Below are positions 43,794 to 49,791 of a DNA stretch of 49,791 bases, one piece after another. Both the position numbers and the translations under genes were made by a program. Numbering within the stretch: the first letter of the stretch is position 1; every line of letters starts with the position of its first letter. Source of the stretch: CAYXLI01 sp964464925. GTDB taxonomy: Bacteria; Acidobacteriota; Terriglobia; Bryobacterales; Bryobacteraceae. The DNA is taken from positions 1 through 49,791 of the forward strand of contig CAYXLI010000038.1 of NCBI GenBank assembly GCA_964464925.1. The letters are read 5' to 3'. The notes under the pieces were generated by a model. The model was not told the DNA's origin. It did no database searches and saw only the letters and a program-made list of their open reading frames with translations.

Positions 43794-44201
43794 GTGACAA
43801 AAGCAGATTACATCAGACAAACCACTGGCGTCTCCGACCTGTTGAAGGCGTCTCTAATTATTTTTTCCGTAAACATCATACTTACGCTGTGGTTCTATTT
43901 TTCTCCGAACCTGAGCCCGATTCACGTGCGCGATGATCAGGCGGTCGATCAAGATTCATACTCAAGCAAGATCTCGCCCTTTACTGAGGTGATCGACACG
44001 CATGAAAAACGGCGGCCAGTGAAGAGTGCCGAACGGTTGAAGCCTATTCTTTATCAGGAACCGCCCGCCGATTCGACTCCTACAACGGATCCGTATGCTG
44101 CAAGCTTGCTGGAAGCGGCCCAGCAACCGGACGCAGCGCGGCATGTGGCTACTGTGGTGGTTCCCGCCGCGCAAGTTCCGGCGGATTTGAATCCGCAGTA
44201 G
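43794..44201 (+). CDS. Small single-span membrane protein of unknown function
   Basis: Protein of 135 residues from GTG 43794, preceded by GGGAGG about eight bases upstream. The open frame runs further but without a ribosome site. Residues 1-19 (VTKADYIRQTTGVSDLLKA) are followed by a span (about 20-36, SLIIFSVNIILTLWFYF) and a proline-rich, acidic tail that is predicted to be periplasmic and disordered. It lies between the second amt gene and a strong terminator, so it ends that transcription unit or has its own. No family recognised. Confidence 0.65.
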   Translation: MTKADYIRQTTGVSDLLKASLIIFSVNIILTLWFYFSPNLSPIHVRDDQAVDQDSYSSKISPFTEVIDTHEKRRPVKSAERLKPILYQEPPADSTPTTDPYAASLLEAAQQPDAARHVATVVVPAAQVPADLNPQ

Positions 44202-44219
44202 AACCTTTCCTTCTCCGGT

Positions 44220-44252
44220 GGCCCGCCTCTAAGCAGGCGGGCCTTTTTGTTT
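44220..44252 (+). terminator. Intrinsic terminator
   Basis: GGCCCGCCT (44220-44228), a six-base loop, AGGCGGGCC (44235-44243), then TTTTTGTTT. A perfect nine-pair GC stem with a T tract, 18 bases after the stop at 44201. Confidence 0.92.
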
Positions 44253-44271
44253 CGCGTTATGCTGTGGATAC

Positions 44272-45153
44272 ATGCTCTACAAACGCTACCTGGCGGTAGT
44301 CGGATGTTTGCTTTCTCTCACAGGTTGCTCGAATCGCAGAAATCAGGATCTTGCCGTGGGATCAAAGAATTTCACGGAGTCGGTCGTTCTGGGCGAGATC
44401 ATTGCACAGCAGCTCGAGCACAAGCTGAATCGCAAAGTGGTCCGCCGGCTGAATCTCGGCGGCACGTTGCTAATACATCAGGCAATCATGAATGGTCAAA
44501 TCGACGCGTATCCCGAATATAGTGGGACAGCGCTCAACGCCATTCTGAAGATCAACATGGTGCCCGACCCACTGGCAATTCGTGAGCGGCTCCGCGAGGT
44601 TTACCGAACGCAACTGCAGTTGGAATGGCTGGTGCCGCTCGGCTTCAACAATTCCTTCGCGATGGTAGTGAGAAAGCAGGACGCCGAGGCGCTGCATGTG
44701 CGGACGCTCAGTGATGCCTCCAAGTTGAAGGATGGTTGGGCGCTCGGCATGGGGTATGAATTTCAGGAGCGACCGGACGGATTTGTGGCCTTAAACAGTA
44801 ACTATTCTTTGGTCGTCTCGAAGACACCGGTCACGATGGATCTCGGTCTGCTTTACCGCGCACTGGATCAACAGCAGGTGAACATGATCGCCGCGAATGT
44901 GACCGACGGACTTCTGGATCCCGCGAAGTACACGATTCTGGAGGATGACCGCCGTGCGTTCGGCACGTACGAAGCTACGGTGGTAGCCCGGGCGGAGGCC
45001 ATGGAGAAGTACCCGGGAATGCGGGAAGCACTCTTAGCGCTCTCGGGAAAAATCTCCGAAGAGACGATGCGCCGCATGAATTACGACGTAGATCAGAAGC
45101 ACGCGGCTGTCTCTGAAGTGGCGACGGATTTCCTTAAGAAAGCCGGAATTTAG
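44272..45153 (+). CDS. Quaternary-amine (glycine betaine/choline) binding lipoprotein
   Basis: Protein of 293 residues. The lipobox LSLTGC with C19 marks a lipoprotein. The mature part fits the OpuAC/OsmF-type binding domain: AVGSKNFTESVVLGEIIAQQ, then NGQIDAYPEYSGTALNA and TLEDDRRAFGTYEATVVAR-like end. It binds osmolytes such as glycine betaine and hands them to an ABC permease. No permease or ATPase gene lies beside it, so it is an orphan or its partners lie elsewhere. It follows the terminator at 44252. Confidence 0.88.
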   Translation: MLYKRYLAVVGCLLSLTGCSNRRNQDLAVGSKNFTESVVLGEIIAQQLEHKLNRKVVRRLNLGGTLLIHQAIMNGQIDAYPEYSGTALNAILKINMVPDPLAIRERLREVYRTQLQLEWLVPLGFNNSFAMVVRKQDAEALHVRTLSDASKLKDGWALGMGYEFQERPDGFVALNSNYSLVVSKTPVTMDLGLLYRALDQQQVNMIAANVTDGLLDPAKYTILEDDRRAFGTYEATVVARAEAMEKYPGMREALLALSGKISEETMRRMNYDVDQKHAAVSEVATDFLKKAGI

Positions 45154-45217
45154 GCGTATCCCGCTCATCCAGTATGGAGCGGATCGCCTCCGCCTGACTT
45201 GGGCGCAACGCGACTTA

Positions 45218-47281
45218 CTATGGTTGCGGCGCCGAAAGCGTCAGGACCACGGCATCCGTATCGGCGACATCACCGGTATGCCGAGCAGGGTTACCGGTGG
45301 GAAGCGATCGGCTACTCGTGCTGCCGGCGAGATGGATACGGCCATCTGGCGCGAGGGCGATGCTATAGATCAAATCGGTTCCGAGCCCGCCGAGATAGGT
45401 AGAAAACTGGACTGGCGAACCGGGCCTTATTTGGGCCACGAAGGCATCCGCTCCTCCGCCCTGATATGTCGTTTGCAGCGCGTCTTTCGTCACAGGCAGA
45501 TCCTGTGAGATCGTATAACCGGCAAAGGTGATGAGTCCGCTCGCATCTGTCTTCACGTCGAAGCCGGAATCCGCGTCCGACCCGCCGTACAAAGTCGAAT
45601 ACACCAGCGTGCTGCCCCCAGCGGCTCGCACGTCGAAAATAGTGATGAAGGCGTCACTGGCGCCCTTCAGCGTTTTCTGCGCCGCGTTGCTGGTTACGGG
45701 GAAATCGCTGGACAGCGTGTATCCCGTCACAACGAAGCGTCCCGTTGCATACTTCACCATCGCGTTCACGCCTTCCGCGTCGCTGCCCCCAAAGTAGCTG
45801 GAGTAGGCCAGTTGTCCAGTTGGAAGGAGCTTAAGTATAAAGAGATCACTGAGGTCTTTCAGCGAAGAGCTGAACGGAGTGCCCGCGAGCGGGAAGGTCG
45901 CGGAAGCCGTGTAGCCCGCTACAACAAAGCCTCCGTCATCATCGAGTGCAATAGCCTGTCCCACATCGCTCTTGTCTCCGCCGATATAGGTCGAGTACGC
46001 AAGATTCCCGCCGGGTCCGAACCATGCGACGAAAGCGTCATAGCCGCCCGCGTTCGTCCCCTGATAGGAACTGCCGACGATGGGAAAGTCAGTGGAAGCC
46101 GTGTAGCCCGTGACCGCAACCGAGCCGTCGCTGCCGAGCACTGCACCAGTGACCGCATCCAACTGCGTGCCGCCCAGGAATGTCGAGTAGACCAGGCCGG
46201 CCGTGCCGACCACGCTGGTATCCAGTTTCAAAACGAACCCATCGCCCTTGCCGCCCGGGGTTCCATATGCGGCGTTCGCAACCGGGAAGTTCGACGAAAA
46301 CGTTGTCCCCGCAAGATACACATAACCGTCCGGCCCGAGCATCAGCGAACTCACGCGGTCGGCTCCGGAGCCGCCGATGAAGGACGAGTAAACAATCGCG
46401 TTCTCCGGAGTCTGATTGGGATCGATCTTCGTCAGAAAAACGTCCACATCGCCATTCGCCGAGTTCTGGATCGCCTGTCCGGCGACAGGAAAACTGGTCG
46501 ATAGCGTATTTCCTGCAATATAGAGGAAACCTGCGCGGTCGCGCACGATTTGGGTGGCTACGTCCTTGGCCACGTCCCCGACGTACAGTGTATAATCCAC
46601 CACCGGATCAATGACCAGTGGCAAATTTCGATCATATGCTCCGATCGCGAAGCCCACGTCTCCATCGGCACGGAGAATGTAGCGTCCTTCGACGAGCCTC
46701 AATCCTTCCGCTTCCTTCTGAAACACGGCCGGCGTCTTCTGAACAATAGGCGAGCCACCGGCATACAGACGCAGTTCGCCATTGTCATCCACCTCAAGAC
46801 GATCCTGCCCGCTGAAATGCAGACGCACTGCGGACGGGTCTGCACCGGGTTTGACAATCAAGTCAAACTCGAGCTTCTGCCCATCTCCGTAATATGCAAC
46901 ATCAATACCAGGCAAAACCTGCGGATACCGTACGCGGTGGTAGCCAGTCTTGCTCGCATACCAGTCCTTCTTTCCGCCGTGCATGTAGACGTTGTGCGTC
47001 GGCACGGGCCCTTCCGTCTGCGCCTGCGCGGAGCTCGCCTTCGCACCCACGATGCTCATGCCGATGCGCTTCGAGGATGCCGGCAGCACAATATCCCACC
47101 CGCTTCCGCCAACGGCAATCCGCTGGTCCGGCGTCCAACTGGTATACGTCTTGCCATCGCGCGACTCAAAGACGAGCGGGCGGCTGCGGAAGATCGACCG
47201 AACCTTGGACGCCGGGGTGATATCCGCGTGCAGACAAACGGCCGAACTAAGTGCGAAGAAAGTGGTGAAAATACGTCTCAT
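45218..47281 (-). CDS. SBBP-repeat beta-propeller protein
   Basis: Exported protein of 687 residues. A signal peptide (about 1-19) is followed by a head domain of about 210 residues with DWYASKTGYHRVRYPQVLPG, typical of the SBBP-associated N-terminal domain. At least seven SBBP-type repeats then run to the end, each starting with YSTYxGGxxxD and followed by a GYTxSxxFPV or AGxTxSxxFPV block. They probably form a seven-bladed propeller, used for surface binding. Such proteins are common in Acidobacteria. The 3' end lies 64 bases from the convergent binding-protein gene. Confidence 0.87.
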   Translation of the reverse strand: MRRIFTTFFALSSAVCLHADITPASKVRSIFRSRPLVFESRDGKTYTSWTPDQRIAVGGSGWDIVLPASSKRIGMSIVGAKASSAQAQTEGPVPTHNVYMHGGKKDWYASKTGYHRVRYPQVLPGIDVAYYGDGQKLEFDLIVKPGADPSAVRLHFSGQDRLEVDDNGELRLYAGGSPIVQKTPAVFQKEAEGLRLVEGRYILRADGDVGFAIGAYDRNLPLVIDPVVDYTLYVGDVAKDVATQIVRDRAGFLYIAGNTLSTSFPVAGQAIQNSANGDVDVFLTKIDPNQTPENAIVYSSFIGGSGADRVSSLMLGPDGYVYLAGTTFSSNFPVANAAYGTPGGKGDGFVLKLDTSVVGTAGLVYSTFLGGTQLDAVTGAVLGSDGSVAVTGYTASTDFPIVGSSYQGTNAGGYDAFVAWFGPGGNLAYSTYIGGDKSDVGQAIALDDDGGFVVAGYTASATFPLAGTPFSSSLKDLSDLFILKLLPTGQLAYSSYFGGSDAEGVNAMVKYATGRFVVTGYTLSSDFPVTSNAAQKTLKGASDAFITIFDVRAAGGSTLVYSTLYGGSDADSGFDVKTDASGLITFAGYTISQDLPVTKDALQTTYQGGGADAFVAQIRPGSPVQFSTYLGGLGTDLIYSIALAPDGRIHLAGSTSSRSLPTGNPARHTGDVADTDAVVLTLSAPQP

Positions 47282-47525
47282 ATTGTGAAAAATTCGCAGG
47301 GTTGGACCATCCCCGAATCAGAAGAAGAAAGGACGTTTAGGGCACACGCCGGAGTACAGATCCCGGGCCCGTTTAACCTTTCTTTACAAGGATCAATGTT
47401 TGTACCATGGTCTCACGGGGAGTTATGAAAGAGCAACCGATCAGCCAGATGGCTCCGTTCCTCGCAACAAATTAAGCAGCGACGCAGAAGGGCGTACCGT
47501 GGAGGAGAAAATCCACTAGCAACGA

Positions 47526-48380
47526 ATGAGAAGAATGTACTTCGTTGGCGTGACTACAAGCCAGTCCTCAATCCATAAGCTCTTTCCAAAGATCGCGGCT
47601 CTGGCGGGGGTGCCTGATGCGGAATTAACGGGCATCGATATTCCTGTGAATGGCTCGCCCGATCAGTATGTGCAAGCGATGGTGCGGATCCGTGAAGACG
47701 AAGACTGCTGGGGCGCGCTGGTGACCACGCACAAAGTGCGTATCTATCAGTATGCTGCGGCATTGTTCCACCAATTCGATCCGGATGCGCGACTCCTGCG
47801 AGAGCTCAGTTGCATTGTGAAGCGAGGAGGACACGTGACGGGCATAGCTGTAGATCCGGTTGCCTCGATGCTGGCCTATGAAGATCTCGGCACACCAGAG
47901 GGAGACGTCCTGATCTTCGGAGCCGGAGGCGCAGCGACTGCCATTGCGGTCGCGCTGCGTAGAAGAGAGGCACACCGGCGGCTGATCCTGACAGACATCT
48001 CCACGGACCGTCTCGCTTACGTACGCGAACTGGCGGGAGCAGAGGTCCACGAGGCCTCGGCGAACGAGGACGTACTGTCGGCTATGCCTTCCGGCAGCTT
48101 TGTTGTGAATGCCACCGGGATGGGCAAAGATTTGCCTGGTTCACCCGTGGGTGCGGAGGCATCATGGCCGCGGGACTCGGTTGCGTGGGACCTGAATTAT
48201 CGAGGGGATCTTGCGTTCCTGCGGTTTGCGGCAGCGGCGGGCGCCAGAACGCACAACGGGTGGGATTACTTCCTACACGGCTGGACGCAGATCATGGCGC
48301 GCGTCTATGGTTTCCACGTCACAGGCGAGCTCCTGGATCACGTTCGCCAAGCGGCCGCACCGCCGATTCCGCCAGGATAA
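47526..48380 (+). CDS. Shikimate dehydrogenase-like enzyme
   Basis: Protein of 284 residues with the AroE two-domain layout. The catalytic Lys is K70 (VTTHKVR), and its partner Asp is D110 in GIAVDP, where AroE usually has NTDG. The NADP loop GAGGAATAIA lies at about 132-141. The substrate-pocket Gln near the C-terminus, seen in MLxxQ of AroE, is replaced by His or Trp (YFLHGWTQIMARV). The fold and catalytic pair are kept, but the pocket is altered, so the substrate may be a different hydroxy acid. Start could be the ATG at 47526 or 47535. No aro gene is adjacent. Confidence 0.78.
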   Translation: MRRMYFVGVTTSQSSIHKLFPKIAALAGVPDAELTGIDIPVNGSPDQYVQAMVRIREDEDCWGALVTTHKVRIYQYAAALFHQFDPDARLLRELSCIVKRGGHVTGIAVDPVASMLAYEDLGTPEGDVLIFGAGGAATAIAVALRRREAHRRLILTDISTDRLAYVRELAGAEVHEASANEDVLSAMPSGSFVVNATGMGKDLPGSPVGAEASWPRDSVAWDLNYRGDLAFLRFAAAAGARTHNGWDYFLHGWTQIMARVYGFHVTGELLDHVRQAAAPPIPPG

Positions 48381-48412
48381 CGCGGAGAGGCTCCCCTCGG
48401 GAGGATGACCCC

Positions 48413-49672
48413 TTACCGCTTCACAGGCAGAAAGACGGTACCGGCGGAGCCGATCCCATCTACTTGCAGAACCACAGCGGCATCCCCGTCAGCAATGGAA
48501 TCCGGAACCTGGATGTTGATTTGCTCGAGTCCAAACGCTCCGCTCACGGGACCAGCGTAGGATACGCTCGCGTTGGCGCCGCCAACGGCCACGGTCGTAT
48601 TCGCCGGAGCCGGTCCAAGCCCGTTAACGAACAACACTACTACCTCACCCGGTTTGGCCGGACTGTCCGGAGTTACGAAGGTGCCGTCGGCATGTTCGGC
48701 TGCAGCGTATTTCGCGAGCATCACGAAAACTTCGGGTGCCGCTTTCGCAAGGCTTACCGCTGCTGGCGCACTCGGAGTACCGTTGAGTGTCAAGACCACG
48801 TTGACCGCGCCGGCCGCGGCGTCCGTAGGAGCGAGGACGTTTACCTGAGTGGGGCTGACGTACTCGACATAAGCTGGCTTTCCGTCGAACGCGACGCTCA
48901 CTCCATCGAGTTGTGCCGGGGGTAAACCGTTGACAAAATCCGACCCGTTCCATGCGCGCGTGGTCGCGCTAAGATTCGTGCCGGTGATCGTGACCCAGGT
49001 GTTTGCGGCAACATCGGATGTGAAACTCGCTCCATTGACGACCCCGCCGGGATTGATCGCCGGATTGGCGGAGATTTGTTTGAGCGTGTATGTGCGGTAG
49101 TAGATGTGATCACCAGTGCGATCGCCGTCTCCGTTTGCGGCATTCGCAGCGATGTAGAACGTGAGGTCTCCGGTAAGGTCGTCATCCGGAGTCCAATCGA
49201 ACTCGAATGTGACACCGCCCTTGGTCCCGTTGCGGGTGCCGCGGAGTGAATGCTCCACATATTGGAACTGCGCTGGTGTTCCCGGGCATCTTGCACCGGA
49301 CGTTGCCGGCGAACTGTCGTCCTGACACACGACTTGCGTGTTGGCATCGGTGGAAACAAACACGCCAGCCATTCGAGAGCGGGGCTGCGCGGCGGGACGG
49401 ACTGTAGACTGAAAGCCCCATCGCTGCTGAACGGGATCCTGCAGCGAGACGACAATGTGCTGCCTCTGCCCTGGTGTGTATGTCAATCCTTGTGGGAATT
49501 GAGCCCATACACTACCCGCACCACCGCCGCTGTTCAAGTGACACAATGCAGCCCCACACGAAAGATCGCTTGGAGGACCGGCCGCGCCAGGTGGTGGTCC
49601 GGCTGAGTGAGCTAACAACAGTATCGGGAGAATGAGGGCTGCCGGAAGAACAATCTTGGTTACATTCCGCAT
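48413..49672 (-). CDS. Exported protein with TIGR03437-like Solibacter C-terminal domain
   Basis: Protein of 419 residues with a signal peptide (about 1-24). The N-terminal half (30-200) resembles the Reeler-like 'choice-of-anchor V' domain and has a C39-x4-C44-H45 motif (CGAALCH), near a c-heme site but with one pair of extra residues. The C-terminal 215 residues (about 205-419) start GGVVNGASFTSD and run through GTNLS, YVSPTQVNVLAP and VNGLGPAP, the pattern of TIGR03437, a domain found mainly in Solibacter. It is a surface or secreted protein of unknown role and the best lineage marker in the window. Confidence 0.85.
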   Translation of the reverse strand: MRNVTKIVLPAALILPILLLAHSAGPPPGAAGPPSDLSCGAALCHLNSGGGAGSVWAQFPQGLTYTPGQRQHIVVSLQDPVQQRWGFQSTVRPAAQPRSRMAGVFVSTDANTQVVCQDDSSPATSGARCPGTPAQFQYVEHSLRGTRNGTKGGVTFEFDWTPDDDLTGDLTFYIAANAANGDGDRTGDHIYYRTYTLKQISANPAINPGGVVNGASFTSDVAANTWVTITGTNLSATTRAWNGSDFVNGLPPAQLDGVSVAFDGKPAYVEYVSPTQVNVLAPTDAAAGAVNVVLTLNGTPSAPAAVSLAKAAPEVFVMLAKYAAAEHADGTFVTPDSPAKPGEVVVLFVNGLGPAPANTTVAVGGANASVSYAGPVSGAFGLEQINIQVPDSIADGDAAVVLQVDGIGSAGTVFLPVKR

Positions 49673-49729
49673 GTTTGCCGATGCGAGAATTCAGCGAGTG
49701 AAAAAGAAACTGAAGCTTGAGGGTTTAAA

Positions 49730-49791
49730 TGGTACGCCCGAGAGGATTCGAACCTCTGACCTTTTGCTCCGGAGGCAAACGCTCTATCCAG
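49730..49791 (-). tRNA. tRNA-Arg (anticodon CCG), 5' part cut by the window end
   Basis: On the minus strand the visible part holds the end of the D arm, an anticodon arm TTTGC-CTCCGGA-GCAAA with anticodon CCG, a T arm AGAGG-TTCGAAT-CCTCT, the acceptor strand CGGGCGT, discriminator A and an encoded CCA. The missing 5' acceptor strand should read ACGCCCG beyond the right edge. CCG decodes CGG Arg codons. Confidence 0.93.

Noticed and set aside
45218..47281. SBBP repeats as DNA repeats or a CRISPR-like array
   Set aside because: Repeats are at the protein level only, with no identical DNA units or spacers.
45812..47428. Two plus frames (45812-46504, 46550-47428) over the SBBP gene
   Set aside because: Shadows of the repeated gene; their apparent periodicity comes from the SBBP repeats on the other strand.
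47426..47476. 16-codon frame after GGGGAG before the AroE-like gene
   Set aside because: Too short, spacing to ATG is too small, no compositional sign of coding.

Overview
The window looks like a chromosome segment of an acidobacterium of the Bryobacterales/'Solibacter' type. The evidence is gene content, not a search: an Oar-like TonB-dependent receptor with an N-terminal carboxypeptidase-regulatory-like domain, a protein ending in what I recognise as the Solibacter C-terminal domain (TIGR03437), an SBBP-repeat protein, many Tat or Sec exported hydrolases, moderately high GC and frequent GTG/TTG starts. I see no IS element, prophage, CRISPR array or rRNA. Only one tRNA is present, cut by the right edge. 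Genes are tightly packed and no stretch above 300 bases lacks a gene.

Region 1 (1-15.7 kb) is mostly uptake and breakdown. It holds a repeat-bearing reading-frame tail, a TonB-dependent receptor, a gamma-glutamyltransferase-family protein, a zinc-ribbon microprotein coupled to an M28 peptidase, a nucleoside-symporter-like MFS permease divergent from a GH127-type beta-L-arabinofuranosidase, a 33-residue membrane peptide, a small cytochrome c, a galactonate-dehydratase-like enzyme, an amidase and a class-C-like serine hydrolase whose start overlaps the amidase stop.

Region 2 (15.7-25.7 kb) starts with rodZ. Divergent from it is a chain of five overlapping genes: GT2 glycosyltransferase, two SAM methyltransferases, a type-II glutaminyl cyclase-like enzyme and a cupin. 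A ROK sugar kinase, WrbA, a dioxygenase-like protein coupled to a WD40 protein, a DcaP-like porin and an HpcH/HpaI aldolase follow.

Region 3 (25.8-33.3 kb) is redox, metal and signalling: bshC; divergent cyaY-hemW-ltaE; an ECF sigma factor with a ChrR-type zinc anti-sigma factor; and a hybrid sensor kinase split by a one-base frame change at a T5 run.

Region 4 (33.3-35.4 kb) encodes a Rieske protein and a cytochrome b fused to two c-type heme domains, a compact bc-type quinol oxidising complex.

Region 5 (35.5-44.2 kb) is a nitrogen block. An amt-PII-glnD operon runs leftward. A porin, a pair of identical-stem hairpins, a TPR-like membrane protein, a second Amt and a small membrane protein run rightward, ending at a clear intrinsic terminator.

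Region 6 (44.3-49.8 kb) has an orphan quaternary-amine-binding lipoprotein, the SBBP protein, a divergent shikimate-dehydrogenase-like enzyme, the TIGR03437 protein and tRNA-Arg(CCG).

The most promising oddities are the tandem hairpins between the two ammonium-transport units, the T-run frame change in the hybrid kinase, the cytochrome b-diheme fusion, the glutaminyl cyclase in a glycan-modification operon, and two very small conserved-looking peptides. I do not see a clearly new multi-gene defence or mobile system.
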